DNA of 64,000 nucleotides. Source: Gammaproteobacteria bacterium (GTDB lineage Bacteria; Pseudomonadota; Gammaproteobacteria; Chromatiales; Chromatiaceae). Where the stretch lies: positions 1,100-65,099 of the forward strand of contig JAGRGY010000026.1 in NCBI GenBank assembly GCA_020445255.1, in the 5' to 3' direction. The notes under the pieces are model-generated. The model was not told where the DNA came from, made no database searches, and saw nothing but the letters and a program-made list of their open reading frames with translations. The position numbers were made by a program, and so were the translations under genes. Positions 34,418 through 44,289 of the stretch are shown here, piece by piece; the first letter of the stretch is position 1; each line of letters opens with the position of its first letter.

Positions 34418-35518
34418 ATGAAGCTCGGCATTCCGAAAGAGACGGTGGCAGGCGAATCGCGCGTCGCGACGACGCCTGAAATTGCGCAAAAGCTGGTTGG
34501 CGGCGGCGTCCAGGTGTTGCTCGAGCGGGGGGCCGGCGAGGCCGCCCATTTCAGCGACCAGACCTATGCCGACGCTGGCGTGACCCTGGCCGATCGTGCC
34601 ACCGTCCTGGCGGCCGACGTCGTCGCCAAGGTGCGCAAACCGGACCTCGACGACGTGGCGCTGATGCGCGAGGGCGCGGTGCTGGTCGGGTACGCAGAGA
34701 CCTGCGGCGATGACCCGGTCGTCTCAGCGATGCAGGCGCGCGGCATCGCCGTCGTCGCCATGGAACGCATCCCGCGCATCTCGCGGGCCCAGTCGATGGA
34801 TGCGTTGTCGTCGCAGGGCAACATTGCCGGCTACCGCGCCATGATCGAGGCGGCCAGCCATTTCGGGCGCTTCGTGCCGGTGATGATGACCTCGGCCGGG
34901 TCGGCCAAGCCGGCGCGTGTCGTGGTGCTCGGCGCCGGTGTCGCCGGCCTGCAGGCGATCGCGACGGCACGGCGTCTCGGCGCCGACGTGCATGCCTACG
35001 ACGTGCGCCCGGAGACGCGCGAACAGATCCAGTCGCTCGGTGCCAAGGCGATCGAACTCGACATCGGCGAAGGCGGTTCGGGCGAGGGCGGTTACGCGAA
35101 GGAGCTGTCCGACGAGGGCAAGGCCAGGCAGCAGGCGCTGCTGGCCGACGAGCTCGCCAAGGCGCACATCATCGTCTCCACGGCCATGATCCCGTGCCGG
35201 CCGGCGCCGACACTGATCACCGAGGACGTCGTCAGTCGCATGCGCGCGGGATCGGTCATCGTCGACCTCGCGGCCGCGACCGGTGGCAACTGCCCGCTGA
35301 CCGAGGCCGACAAGGTCGTGGTCAGGCACGGCGTGATCCTGGTCGGCCACACCAACTACCCGTCGATGATGGCGTCGGATGCCAGCGCCTTCTATGCGAA
35401 GAACATTGCCAACCTGCTGGACATCATGTTCGATCGTTCCGGCGATGTGCCGGTGCTGAAGAATCTCGACGACGACGAGATCACGCGCGCGGCCCGGTTG
35501 CCGGCGTCCGACGCCTGA
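34418..35518 (+). CDS. pntAA: NAD(P) transhydrogenase subunit alpha, part 1
   Basis: 366 residues of the soluble NAD(H)-binding dI component. MKLGIPKETVAGESRVATTP is the family start, and VVVLGAGVAGLQAIATARRLG is the dinucleotide fold. It has no membrane helices; those are in the next gene, giving the three-subunit form as in Rhodospirillum. The enzyme couples hydride transfer between NADH and NADP+ to proton movement. The start MKLG at 34418 fits relatives, although it lacks a Shine-Dalgarno sequence; the frame is open to 34358. Confidence 0.95.
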   Translation: MKLGIPKETVAGESRVATTPEIAQKLVGGGVQVLLERGAGEAAHFSDQTYADAGVTLADRATVLAADVVAKVRKPDLDDVALMREGAVLVGYAETCGDDPVVSAMQARGIAVVAMERIPRISRAQSMDALSSQGNIAGYRAMIEAASHFGRFVPVMMTSAGSAKPARVVVLGAGVAGLQAIATARRLGADVHAYDVRPETREQIQSLGAKAIELDIGEGGSGEGGYAKELSDEGKARQQALLADELAKAHIIVSTAMIPCRPAPTLITEDVVSRMRAGSVIVDLAAATGGNCPLTEADKVVVRHGVILVGHTNYPSMMASDASAFYAKNIANLLDIMFDRSGDVPVLKNLDDDEITRAARLPASDA

Positions 35519-35554
35519 CGGCGCAGCCCATCGCTTTCCACGGAGGACAAGGTA

Positions 35555-35842
35555 ATGCCCGATACACTGGTCGCCCTTTACGTTTTCGTGCTCGCCTGTT
35601 TCATCGGCTACTGGGTGATCTGGGGCGTCACGCCGTCGCTGCACACGCCGCTGGTTGCGTTGACCAACGCGATCTCGGGCATCGTCATCGTCGGCGCGCT
35701 GCTGGTCACCGGTCTCGAGTCGGCGGGCGGCGCCGCCGAGGTGATCGGTTTCTTTGCCGTGCTGTTGGCATCGATCAACGTGTTCGGTGGCTTCCTGGTC
35801 ACGAACCGGATGCTCGCGATGTTTCGCAAGAAGAACAAATGA
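35555..35842 (+). CDS. pntAB: NAD(P) transhydrogenase subunit alpha, part 2
   Basis: A 95-residue membrane subunit (dII) with three hydrophobic helices: [35 protein letters not shown] and [19 protein letters not shown]. It follows pntAA by 36 bases behind GGAGGA and precedes pntB by six bases. It forms part of the proton channel with PntB. Confidence 0.95.
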   Translation: MPDTLVALYVFVLACFIGYWVIWGVTPSLHTPLVALTNAISGIVIVGALLVTGLESAGGAAEVIGFFAVLLASINVFGGFLVTNRMLAMFRKKNK

Positions 35843-35848
35843 GGCCGT

Positions 35849-37249
35849 ATGCAGATCTCCGCTAACCTTCAGGCCGTCGCCTACCTCGTCTCGGCGATCC
35901 TGTTCATCCTGTCGCTGAAAGGGCTCACGCATCCGGCGTCGGCGCGGCGCGGCAACTTCCTCGGCATCGCGGGCATGGCGATCGCCGTGGTCGCGACCTT
36001 GCTCGGCAGCGAGGTGCAGTCTTACGGCTTCATCGTCGCCGGCGTCGTCGTCGGTGGCCTGATCGGCGCGGTGCTGGCGATGCGCGTGCAGATGACGGCG
36101 ATGCCCCAGCTGGTCGCCGCGCTACACAGCTTTGTCGGCCTGGCCGCAGTGCTGGTCGCGATCGGCACGTTCCTGAACAAGCGCGATGCCGGCCTGCTCG
36201 ACGCTGTCCTGATGGGCGAGCTGTCGGCGGGTGCGATCATCGGCGCGATCACGTTCACCGGTTCGGTGATCGCGTTCGGCAAGCTGCAGGGGCTGATCTC
36301 CGGCAAGCCGGTGAAGTTTCCGATGCAGCACCAGCTCAACGCGGTCATCGCGCTGGTGACGATTGCGCTGGGCGTCCATTTCGCCTCCACCGGCAGCCTC
36401 GCGTCGCTGGCGTTGATGACACTGCTGGCGCTGGTGCTCGGCGTCACGCTGATCATCCCGATCGGCGGTGCCGACATGCCGGTCATCATCTCGATGCTGA
36501 ACAGCTACTCCGGGTGGGCCGCGGCGGCGACCGGTTTCACGCTGCACAACAACCTGCTGATCATTGTCGGCGCGCTGGTCGGGTTCTCCGGTGCGATCCT
36601 GTCGTACATCATGTGCAAGGCGATGAACCGCTCGATCATCAACGTCGTTTTCGGCGGTTTCGGCAGTGAAAGCGCCGCTGGCGCCAGCGCCGGCGCCACG
36701 GCGATGGAAAAGGGCGTCAAGTCCGCGTCGGTCGAGGATGCCGTGTACTGGATGGAGGACGCCAACCGCGTGATCATCGTGCCCGGTTACGGCATGGCAG
36801 TGGCGCAGGCGCAGCATGCCCTGAAGGAACTGATGGAACTGCTCGAGGCCCGGGGCGTCGAGGTCAGGTTCGGGGTCCACCCGGTGGCGGGGCGTATGCC
36901 GGGGCACATGAACGTGCTGCTGGCGGAGGCCGACATCCCTTACGATCACGTCCTCGAGATGGACGAGATCAATCCTGATTTCGCCTCCACCGACGTGACC
37001 CTGGTCGTCGGTGCCAACGACGTCGTGAACCCGGCTGCCAAGGAGGACGCGTCGAGTCCGATCTACGGCATGCCGATCCTCGAGGCCGGTCGCTCCCGGC
37101 AGGTCTACTTCCTCAAGCGTTCGATGAACCCGGGCTACTCGGGCGTCGACAACCTGCTGTTCTACCAGGACAACACGTCGCTGATCTTCGGTGATGCGAA
37201 GGACACGATCGAAGGTATGGTCACTGCGTTGAAGGGCGGCGGTCACTGA
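35849..37249 (+). CDS. pntB: NAD(P) transhydrogenase subunit beta
   Basis: 466 residues. About eight or nine membrane helices fill residues 1-260, followed by the soluble NADP(H)-binding dIII domain with VIIVPGYGMAVAQAQHAL, FGVHPVAGRMPGHMNVLLAE and SRQVYFLKRSMNPGYSGVDN. It completes the proton-translocating transhydrogenase that supplies NADPH. It is the last gene of pntAA-pntAB-pntB and converges with the GGDEF-EAL gene 39 bases on. Confidence 0.96.
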   Translation: MQISANLQAVAYLVSAILFILSLKGLTHPASARRGNFLGIAGMAIAVVATLLGSEVQSYGFIVAGVVVGGLIGAVLAMRVQMTAMPQLVAALHSFVGLAAVLVAIGTFLNKRDAGLLDAVLMGELSAGAIIGAITFTGSVIAFGKLQGLISGKPVKFPMQHQLNAVIALVTIALGVHFASTGSLASLALMTLLALVLGVTLIIPIGGADMPVIISMLNSYSGWAAAATGFTLHNNLLIIVGALVGFSGAILSYIMCKAMNRSIINVVFGGFGSESAAGASAGATAMEKGVKSASVEDAVYWMEDANRVIIVPGYGMAVAQAQHALKELMELLEARGVEVRFGVHPVAGRMPGHMNVLLAEADIPYDHVLEMDEINPDFASTDVTLVVGANDVVNPAAKEDASSPIYGMPILEAGRSRQVYFLKRSMNPGYSGVDNLLFYQDNTSLIFGDAKDTIEGMVTALKGGGH

Positions 37250-37288
37250 CCGGCGGTAGCCCGCGCCCGGCTGCCGGTCGGCGCGCAG

Positions 37289-39331
37289 CTAGGCGACGAT
37301 CAGCGTGTGCAGGCTCCGTGTACCGTCGGATTCCCGCAGCGTTGCCTCGATCTGGCTCAGCGGCTCGGGTTTGTGCAGGCCGAAGCCCTGGGCGAAATCG
37401 ACATCCATTTCGCACAACAGCCGCTTGATGCGGTCGTTTTCGACGTACTCGGCGACCGTGCGCTTGCCCAGCTTCTTGCCGATCGTGTTGATCGATTCGA
37501 CCATCGCGCGGTTGATCGGGTCACGATCGATGTTCTGAATGAAGCTGCCGTCGATCTTCAGATAGTCGACCTTCAGGTAGCGCAGCTGGTTGAACGACGA
37601 CATGCCGGCGCCGAAGTCGTCGAGCGCGAACTGACAACCCAGGTCGCCGAGACCCTCGATCAACGCGGCGGCATTCGACAGGCTGCGCACCGCTGCCGAC
37701 TCGGTGATCTCGAAGCACAGCGAGCGTGGTGGAACGCCCGAGTCGGCAATCTCGTCGCGGACGTAGAGATGGAACTGCGGGTCGGAGGCGGCCGGGCCGC
37801 AGATATTGATGTTGATGCGAACGCTGTTTGCCAGCGGGCCGAGGCCGGCCAGCCAATGCAGGCTGTTGCGCACCACCCAGCGGTCGATGTCCGGTACGAC
37901 GCCGTAGCGTTCGGCAGCGGGCATGAACAGTCCCGGGGGGATCAGGCCCAGGCCGTCGTCGTCGCGCATCCGCAACAGCACCTCGAGTGCGAGGCGGCCG
38001 TCGTCGAGTTCGTGGTTGAGCGGCTTGATGATCTGGCCGAACAGGATGAATCCGTCATTGGCGATGGCGTCGGCGATACGGGTGACCCAGCGCATCTCAC
38101 CGCTGCGGCGCAGCGCGCGTTCGTTGCCCCGGCCGGGTTGATGGACGCGGTTGCGGCCCTCTTCCTTGGCCGAATAGCAGCAGGCGTCAGCGATGCCGAG
38201 CAGCTGTTCGAGGGTGATGGGCTCGACGCCGAACGGTACCAGGCCGATGCTCGCGTAGACCCTGAACGACTGGCGGTCCCAGATGAACTCGAAATTCTCG
38301 ACTGTGCGCCGGATCTTTTCCGCCACCGCTTCGGCGTCCTTGGCGTTCGTGTAACGCAGCAGGACGCCGAATTCGTCGCCTCCGATGCGCGCGATCACGT
38401 CCGAACCGCGCAGGCTGGCCGCCAGGCAGTCGGAGAGGTCGCGCAGCAGGGAGTCGCCGGCGGGGTGGCCGCAGGTGTCGTTGACGACCTTGAAGCGGTC
38501 GAGGTCGAACACCAGCAAGGCGTGCTGCTGCGGTGCTGCCTCGCTCTGTTCCAGCGTCTGCCCCAGCGTGGCCTCGAAGGCCTGGCGGTTCAGCAGCCCG
38601 GTCAGTTGATCGTGTGCGGCATGATGCGACAGCTGGCGGTTGCGCGCTCCGGCGTTCATGACGACGAACACGGCGATGCCGATCGCCATCGCCAGCGCAC
38701 CCATGCCGGACAGCGTGGACAGCAACACTGTCTGGTGGAACTCGTTGCCGGCCTGGTGGATCTGGTTCTGGGCAGTCTGGTGGATGGTGCGCACGAAATC
38801 GTCGAGTCTGGCGAGCAGGGCGAGGTGGCCGTCGATCGAGGCCTGTACGGCCTCCATCGTCTCGCCGTCGGACGGGGTCGCGTCGCTGAAAAGCAGGTCG
38901 AGCGCCCGGTTGTTCGGTTCGCCCAACGCGCGTGCCATCTCATCGAGTACGTCGAACTGCTGCCGCTCGTTGTCGTTGACCAAGCGGTCGATCAAGGTCT
39001 CGCGCGCGCGGACGTACTTGGCTGCATAGCCGAAGAAGCGCATCTTCTCTTCGTCGCGATCGAACAGATCGTTCTGCCGCGGCATCGAACGCAGGCTGTC
39101 GATGCGTTCGCGAATCGACTCGCGCATGGTGTACGCCAGCACGGTCTTCATCCCGGCGACCCGGACGAGGCCGGACATCTGGTCGTTGTACTGGTGGGTC
39201 GTGTGGTAACCGCCGATGATCGACAGCAGCAATATCCCGATCACGATCGCGAAACCGACCGTGGTGATCGCCTTCACGTCGTATCTGCGTGTCAGCGGAT
39301 TGGCGCTGGAAGACTCTGATTGCGTGTGCAA
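37289..39331 (-). CDS. Membrane GGDEF-EAL protein (c-di-GMP metabolism)
   Basis: 680 residues. TM1 (ITTVGFAIVIGILLLSIIGG), a periplasmic helical sensor of about 190 residues, TM2 (SGMGALAMAIGIAVFVVM), GGDEF (RIGGDEFGVL, with inhibitory-site RGSD before it), then an EAL domain. In the latter the EAL triad reads EVL, but LCFEITE, LDDFGAGMSSF, LKIDGSFIQ and TVAEYVEN are kept. It may make and/or degrade c-di-GMP. TTG 39331 is the likely start: the longer frame to 39682 would overlap the opposite Sel1 gene and lacks similarity. The MshE at 54933 has c-di-GMP-binding repeats and could respond. Confidence 0.9.
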   Translation of the reverse strand: MHTQSESSSANPLTRRYDVKAITTVGFAIVIGILLLSIIGGYHTTHQYNDQMSGLVRVAGMKTVLAYTMRESIRERIDSLRSMPRQNDLFDRDEEKMRFFGYAAKYVRARETLIDRLVNDNERQQFDVLDEMARALGEPNNRALDLLFSDATPSDGETMEAVQASIDGHLALLARLDDFVRTIHQTAQNQIHQAGNEFHQTVLLSTLSGMGALAMAIGIAVFVVMNAGARNRQLSHHAAHDQLTGLLNRQAFEATLGQTLEQSEAAPQQHALLVFDLDRFKVVNDTCGHPAGDSLLRDLSDCLAASLRGSDVIARIGGDEFGVLLRYTNAKDAEAVAEKIRRTVENFEFIWDRQSFRVYASIGLVPFGVEPITLEQLLGIADACCYSAKEEGRNRVHQPGRGNERALRRSGEMRWVTRIADAIANDGFILFGQIIKPLNHELDDGRLALEVLLRMRDDDGLGLIPPGLFMPAAERYGVVPDIDRWVVRNSLHWLAGLGPLANSVRININICGPAASDPQFHLYVRDEIADSGVPPRSLCFEITESAAVRSLSNAAALIEGLGDLGCQFALDDFGAGMSSFNQLRYLKVDYLKIDGSFIQNIDRDPINRAMVESINTIGKKLGKRTVAEYVENDRIKRLLCEMDVDFAQGFGLHKPEPLSQIEATLRESDGTRSLHTLIVA

Positions 39332-39466
39332 TTTGCTTTTGCTTGTAATTGGAACAGGTTCGTCGATCCTGGCTTGGGCAAGCGAGCTTCCGTTCTTCTG
39401 CTCTATAGTGGCAGCCGGTCGCGATACTTTAAGGTCTGCATCACCGCGAACTGGCTGGGACTGAAT

Positions 39467-39862
39467 ATGAAGAAAAGGTCGTGTTTTGCGCTGTTCGCCC
39501 TGTTGCCGGCGATGGCGGCGGGTGCGGATCCCCTGGCCCTTTGGCACGCCGGTGAACGCATGGGTGCGATCGAGGAATGGCGCCGCGCCGCAGTCGCCGG
39601 GAACAGCGGTGCGGCCTTGTATCTCGGTTACATCTTCAAGCAGGGGATCGGCGTTCCGGCCGATGACGCGCGCGCATTCCACTGGTACCTGCGTGCTGCA
39701 GAGGACGGTTCACCGGCGGCCCAATATGAGGTTGCGCTGATGTTCGAACTGGGCAGCGGCGTGGCCCAGGATCTCGGCCAGGCGACCTACTGGTACCGAC
39801 AGGCCGGCACCCAGGCGTGTCCGGCAGCACTGACGACCGGGGTCATGCTCGGCGAGCCCTGA
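39467..39862 (+). CDS. Small secreted Sel1-repeat protein
   Basis: 131 residues. A signal peptide (MKKRSCFALFALLPAMAAGA) precedes two clear Sel1-like repeats: GAALYLGYIFKQGIGVPADD then ARAFHWYLRAAEDG, and AAQYEVALMFELGSGVAQDL then QATYWYRQA. Sel1 repeats mediate protein contacts, often in the periplasm. It is divergent from the GGDEF-EAL gene, with 135 bases between starts, so the two may be functionally linked. Confidence 0.82.
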   Translation: MKKRSCFALFALLPAMAAGADPLALWHAGERMGAIEEWRRAAVAGNSGAALYLGYIFKQGIGVPADDARAFHWYLRAAEDGSPAAQYEVALMFELGSGVAQDLGQATYWYRQAGTQACPAALTTGVMLGEP

Positions 39863-39923
39863 ACTTGTCCCGAACGCGGGGCGCACCGAAAATACCGGGC
39901 CCGCCGAACCCACACCAAATCGC

Positions 39924-42900
39924 TTGTCGACTACCGAAGACCACATCGAGAACTGCCTGCTGCGTGATCGCGCGCGCCTGCGCCGGCGCCTGGAGACGAT
40001 TGCGGACACGACGCCAGGCACCGGGCCGCGCGACGAGCTGGAACGCGAGATCGCGCGATCCGCCGCGGTAGCACGAGCGCGCGGCGAGCGTCTGCTCGCG
40101 CTGACGTTTCCGGATGCGCTCCCGATCAGCGCACGGATCGACGAAATCGGTGAATTGATCCGCGTGCATCAGGTCGTCGTGCTGTGCGGCGAGACCGGCT
40201 CCGGCAAGTCGACCCAGCTGCCCAAGCTGTGCCTGCAGCTCGGCCGCGGGGTTTTCGGCCGCATCGGCCATACCCAGCCGCGGCGCATTGCGGCGCGCAG
40301 CCTGGCGTCGCGGATTGCCAGCGAGCTGGGCGAGGAGACCGGGCAGACCGTTGGCTACAAGGTGCGTTTCCGCGATCATGTCGCCGACGAGACGCGCGTC
40401 AAGCTGATGACCGACGGCATCCTGCTGGCCGAGATCCGCAGCGACCGCGACCTCACCGAGTACGACACGCTGATCATCGACGAGGCGCACGAGCGCAGCC
40501 TCAACATCGATTTCCTGCTCGGCTATCTGCACAGGCTTTTGCAGCGCCGTCCGGATCTCAAGCTGATCATCACGTCGGCGACGATCGACCCGGTGCGCTT
40601 CGCGCGGCACTTTGGCGATGCGCCCGTGATCGAGGTCTCCGGGCGCACCTTTCCGGTCGACGTGCGCTACCGGCCGCCGACCGAACCCGGCGGGGGAGAG
40701 CGCGACGAGTCGGTGCAACAGGCGATCGTCGACGCGATCGACGAGCTGTCGCTGGACGGCAGCGGCGACATCCTGGTATTCCTGTCCGGCGAACGCGAGA
40801 TCCGCGAGACGGCCGAGACGCTGCGCAGGCACAGGATGCTGCACAGCGAGGTGATCCCGTTGTACGCGCGCCTCAGCCCGTCGGAGCAGGCGCGCGTGTT
40901 TGCGCCGAGCGGGCGACGCCACATCGTGCTGTCGACCAACGTGGCCGAGACCTCGTTGACCGTGCCCGGCATCCGCTACGTGATCGACGCCGGGTTTGCG
41001 CGCATCAGCCGTTACAGCGCGCGCAGCAAGATCCAGCGTCTGCCGGTCGAGCGCGTGTCGCAGGCCAGCGCCGAACAGCGCAAGGGCCGCTGCGGCCGCG
41101 TCGCCGAGGGGATCTGCATACGGCTTTACGACGAGGACGACTTCAACGCCCGGCCGGTGTTCACCGAACCGGAGATCCAGCGCACCAACCTCGCCGCAGT
41201 GATCCTGCAGATGGCGACGCTGGGGTTCGGCAACGTCGAGTCGTTCCCGTTCGTCGACCCGCCGGATTCGCGCCTGATCCGCGACGGCTACACGCTGCTC
41301 GAGGAGCTGGCGGCCGTGGATGCCAAGCGCCGCGTGACATCGCTCGGCAGGACGTTGGCGCGCCTGCCGGTCGACCCGCGCGTGGGCCGCATGCTGGTGG
41401 CAGCGGGGCAGGGGGCGTGCCTGAACGAGGTGCTGGTGATCGCCGCGGCGCTGTCGGTGATGGATCCACGCGAACGGCCGGCCGACAAGCGGCAGCAGGC
41501 CGACGAAGCACACGCGCTGTTCGCCGACGGGCGCTCGGATTTCATCGGCTTTCTGAAGCTGTGGCGTTTCCTCGAGGAGAACCGCCGCCACCTCACCCGT
41601 CGCAAGTTTGAACGCCTGTGCCGGCAGCATTTCCTGTCGCCGACACGGGTGCGGGAGTGGCACGACGTGCACGTGCAGCTGCGTATGCAGATGCATGAAC
41701 TCGGCCATCGCGAGAACGAGGTCGAGGCCGACTACGTCAGCATCCACCGCGCACTGCTGACCGGTCTGCTGAGCCACGTCGGCATGCGCACGCAGGGCGA
41801 CAGGGCCGACTACCTCGGCGCGCGCAACCGTCATTTCCATATCTTTCCGGGGTCGGGGCTGTTCGCGCGTCAGCCGAAGTGGGTCGTCGCCGCTGAGTTG
41901 GTCGAGACGACGCGCCTGTATGCGCGGGGTGTCGCGGCGATCGAGCCGGAATGGGTCGAGCCGCTGGCGCTGCATCTGGTCAAGCACAGCTATTCGTCGC
42001 CGCGCTGGCACGCGCGTGCCGGCCAGGTGTTCGCTGACGAAAAGGTCACGCTGTACGGGATCCCGATCGTGCCGCGCCGCAAGGTGGCATACGGTCGGAT
42101 CGATCCGGCGGAGTCGCGCAGCCTGTTCATCCGCCACGGTCTGACCGAGGGCGACATGAACACGCGCGCGCCGTTCTGGCGGCACAACCGCGAGGTCGTC
42201 AGCGAGCTGCGCGACGTCGAGGCCAAGGCGCGCGGACGCGAGATGCTGGTCGACGAAGAGGTGATCCATGGCTTCTATGCCAGCCGGCTGCCGGACGAGG
42301 TGCACAGCGTCGCCGCGCTGGAGACCTGGCTGCGGACCCTGCCGCCGGAGCGCGCGAAGCTGTTGCACATGCGCTATGAAGACCTGTGCCGGCACGCCCC
42401 TGGTGACGACTGGGTCGCGCAATACCCGGATCATCTCGACCTGAACGGAACGCGCCTGCCGCTGCGTTATCGTTTCACGCCGGGCGAGGGCGACGACGGC
42501 GTCACCTTGGTCGTGCCGCTCAGCGTGCTCGGTCAGCTGACGCCCGGGTTCGTCGATCGCGTGGTCCCGGGGCTGCTGCTGGAGAAGGTGACGGCGCTGC
42601 TGAAGGGCCTGCCCAAGTCGCTGCGTCGGCAGCTGGTGCCGATACCGGCGTGCGCGGAACGCTGCATGGCGGCGCTGCCGGTCTCGGACGCGCCGCTGGT
42701 GCAGACCCTCGGCGCGACGATCCGTCAACTCACCGGGTTACACGTACCCGAGGACGCATGGCAGCCGGCGCAGCTGCCGCCCTACCTGCAGCTGCGCATC
42801 CGGCTGCTCGACGCGGATCTGCACGGCGAACTGGCGGTGTCGCGCGACCTCGCGGCGCTGCAGCAGGCCTACGCCGGCGACCGGCGCGCCGCGGCCGCAG

Positions 42901-43820
42901 AGCGGGGTCAGCCCGCTTTACCCGCCGGGTCGACCGGGCATCTGGTCGACTGGACCGTCGGTGCGCTGGCCGAGCAGGTTACCCAGCATGCCGGCCGGCT
43001 GCAGGTACGCGGTTACCCGGCGCTGGCCGACTGCGGTGACCATGTCGAGATGCGCGTCGTCGACAGCCTGGACGCCGCGCGCAGGGTCCATCACGTGGGT
43101 TTGCGGCGCCTGTTGTGGTTGCGTGAGTCGAAGGCGATACGCACGCTGAAAAAGAATGTGCGTGGTCTGTCCGAGATGCGCCTGCACTACGCCAACGTGC
43201 CGTCGCCACCCGCCGGTATGCATGACGAGGTTCGCGACATTCTCGACGAACTCGTTGCGCTCGCGCTCGACCGCGCGTTTATCGACGACGCATGGCTGAT
43301 CCGCGACCGCGAGGCATTCGAGCGCTGCAGGGAGTCCGGTGGCCCGCGACTCGGCCCCAGCCTGCTCGAGGTGGCGGAACTCGCCAGCGCGGTGCTCGAC
43401 CAGGCCCACGGCCTGCGCCGTGCGCTGACCGGCATCACCCAGGGCAACTGGAAGCAGGCCGTCGACGACATGCGCGAGCAGCTGGACCGCCTCGTCTATC
43501 GCGGTTTCGTCAACACCACGCCGTATTCACGGCTGCTCGACTATCCGCGCTATCTGAAGGCGATGGCATTGCGCATCGACAAGCTGCACACGGCGGCCGC
43601 GCGTGATCAGCAGCGCATGCAGGAGATGGCGGGCATCCGCGACGACTGGCGGGAACGCGACCGCGCCGCACGCGTCAGGGGCGTTGACGATGCGCGGCTC
43701 GCCGAGATCCGCTGGGCGTTGGAGGAACTGCGCGTGTCGCTGTTTGCCCAGGAGTTGAAGACGCCGCGGCCGGTATCGGTCAAGCGGATTACCGGCCGCT
43801 GGCGGGAGCTCGGCCTGTAG
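39924..43820 (+). CDS. hrpA: ATP-dependent RNA helicase HrpA
   Basis: 1298 residues, the usual length of HrpA. Motifs: I GETGSGKSTQLPK, II DEAH in LIIDEAHERSLN, III TSATID, V/VI region STNVAETSLTVPGIRYVID and QRKGRCGRVAEGICIRLY. The OB fold and the long DUF3418 region follow. It is a DEAH-box helicase acting in RNA processing and stalled-ribosome rescue. The start is TTG 39924 (LSTTEDHIENCLL), with no good ribosome site. Very long antisense open frames here are GC-driven shadows. Confidence 0.97.
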   Translation: MSTTEDHIENCLLRDRARLRRRLETIADTTPGTGPRDELEREIARSAAVARARGERLLALTFPDALPISARIDEIGELIRVHQVVVLCGETGSGKSTQLPKLCLQLGRGVFGRIGHTQPRRIAARSLASRIASELGEETGQTVGYKVRFRDHVADETRVKLMTDGILLAEIRSDRDLTEYDTLIIDEAHERSLNIDFLLGYLHRLLQRRPDLKLIITSATIDPVRFARHFGDAPVIEVSGRTFPVDVRYRPPTEPGGGERDESVQQAIVDAIDELSLDGSGDILVFLSGEREIRETAETLRRHRMLHSEVIPLYARLSPSEQARVFAPSGRRHIVLSTNVAETSLTVPGIRYVIDAGFARISRYSARSKIQRLPVERVSQASAEQRKGRCGRVAEGICIRLYDEDDFNARPVFTEPEIQRTNLAAVILQMATLGFGNVESFPFVDPPDSRLIRDGYTLLEELAAVDAKRRVTSLGRTLARLPVDPRVGRMLVAAGQGACLNEVLVIAAALSVMDPRERPADKRQQADEAHALFADGRSDFIGFLKLWRFLEENRRHLTRRKFERLCRQHFLSPTRVREWHDVHVQLRMQMHELGHRENEVEADYVSIHRALLTGLLSHVGMRTQGDRADYLGARNRHFHIFPGSGLFARQPKWVVAAELVETTRLYARGVAAIEPEWVEPLALHLVKHSYSSPRWHARAGQVFADEKVTLYGIPIVPRRKVAYGRIDPAESRSLFIRHGLTEGDMNTRAPFWRHNREVVSELRDVEAKARGREMLVDEEVIHGFYASRLPDEVHSVAALETWLRTLPPERAKLLHMRYEDLCRHAPGDDWVAQYPDHLDLNGTRLPLRYRFTPGEGDDGVTLVVPLSVLGQLTPGFVDRVVPGLLLEKVTALLKGLPKSLRRQLVPIPACAERCMAALPVSDAPLVQTLGATIRQLTGLHVPEDAWQPAQLPPYLQLRIRLLDADLHGELAVSRDLAALQQAYAGDRRAAAAERGQPALPAGSTGHLVDWTVGALAEQVTQHAGRLQVRGYPALADCGDHVEMRVVDSLDAARRVHHVGLRRLLWLRESKAIRTLKKNVRGLSEMRLHYANVPSPPAGMHDEVRDILDELVALALDRAFIDDAWLIRDREAFERCRESGGPRLGPSLLEVAELASAVLDQAHGLRRALTGITQGNWKQAVDDMREQLDRLVYRGFVNTTPYSRLLDYPRYLKAMALRIDKLHTAAARDQQRMQEMAGIRDDWRERDRAARVRGVDDARLAEIRWALEELRVSLFAQELKTPRPVSVKRITGRWRELGL

Positions 43821-43838
43821 GTCCTTGGGCCTGCGCGA

Positions 43839-43985
43839 CTATTTTTTTGTCGCCTGCAGCACTTCGCGTTCGATCAACCGGGTCAGCCAGTTGGACAGGC
43901 TGCGGCCGTCCGCGTCCGCCAGCTTCTTGGCCTGTTTCTTCAGCTGGGCATCGACCCGGAAATTAATGACTTTTTCTTTAGACAT
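43839..43985 (-). CDS. Ribbon-helix-helix DNA-binding protein
   Basis: 48 residues: MSKEKVINFRVDAQLKKQAK followed by KLADADGRSLSNWLTRLIER. The beta strand VINFRVD and the two helices match Arc/CopG-type RHH repressors, which usually autoregulate. A larger in-frame extension upstream is not supported. A perfect 10-base palindrome, TGTATATACA, lies 30 bases upstream of its ATG, and a tiny membrane ORF starts divergently at 44062. It could be an antitoxin-like regulator, although no toxin gene is evident beyond that ORF. Confidence 0.75.
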   Translation of the reverse strand: MSKEKVINFRVDAQLKKQAKKLADADGRSLSNWLTRLIEREVLQATKK

Positions 43986-44014
43986 TGGACATTTAACGCA
44001 CGAAGTGTTTAACT

Positions 44015-44024
44015 TGTATATACA
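44015..44024. promoter_or_regulatory. Palindrome TGTATATACA, possible RHH operator
   Basis: A perfect 10-base palindrome midway between the divergent RHH gene and the tiny ORF, in an AT-rich gap. Position suggests an operator overlapping both promoters. Confidence 0.35.
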
Positions 44025-44061
44025 GTGTAATTCGAGTGCCGAACCGGGGTCCCCACTAAAG

Positions 44062-44184
44062 ATGTTATACGAATCCGCAAAAAGTGAACTGACGGCGCCT
44101 CCCGCCAGCGTGTCGCTGACCGCGATGGCGGTTGAAGCGGCCGCGCTGCTGGCCGTGTCGGTCCTGCTGGTCTGGCTGATCTGA
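44062..44184 (+). CDS. Possible 40-residue single-helix membrane protein
   Basis: MLYESAKSELTAPPASVSLT then AMAVEAAALLAVSVLLVWLI: a polar N-terminus and one C-terminal hydrophobic helix of about 19 residues. The ribosome site is weak (CACTAAAG before ATG). It is divergent from the RHH gene. It has no recognised family; small hydrophobic ORFs next to RHH regulators can be toxins, but nothing here proves it is expressed. Confidence 0.35.
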   Translation: MLYESAKSELTAPPASVSLTAMAVEAAALLAVSVLLVWLI

Positions 44185-44289
44185 TCCGCGTCACCCGCTA
44201 GCGTCCACCAACGCCTGTCCGGAGGCGATTTTTTCCCGTCGGGACGGTAACATCGCGGCGTCTTTGTGAACCGCCGTCCGAGGCTCCGC

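Noticed and set aside
37252-37260. GGCGGTAGC after pntB
   Set aside because: Lacks the T required in the ops consensus and sits between convergent genes unrelated to polysaccharide.
37307-39319. 670-residue plus-strand ORF
   Set aside because: Antisense shadow of the GGDEF-EAL gene.
39843-42728. 961-residue minus-strand ORF
   Set aside because: It lies antisense to hrpA; the Arg/His/Gln-rich composition is a GC-frame shadow with no domain.
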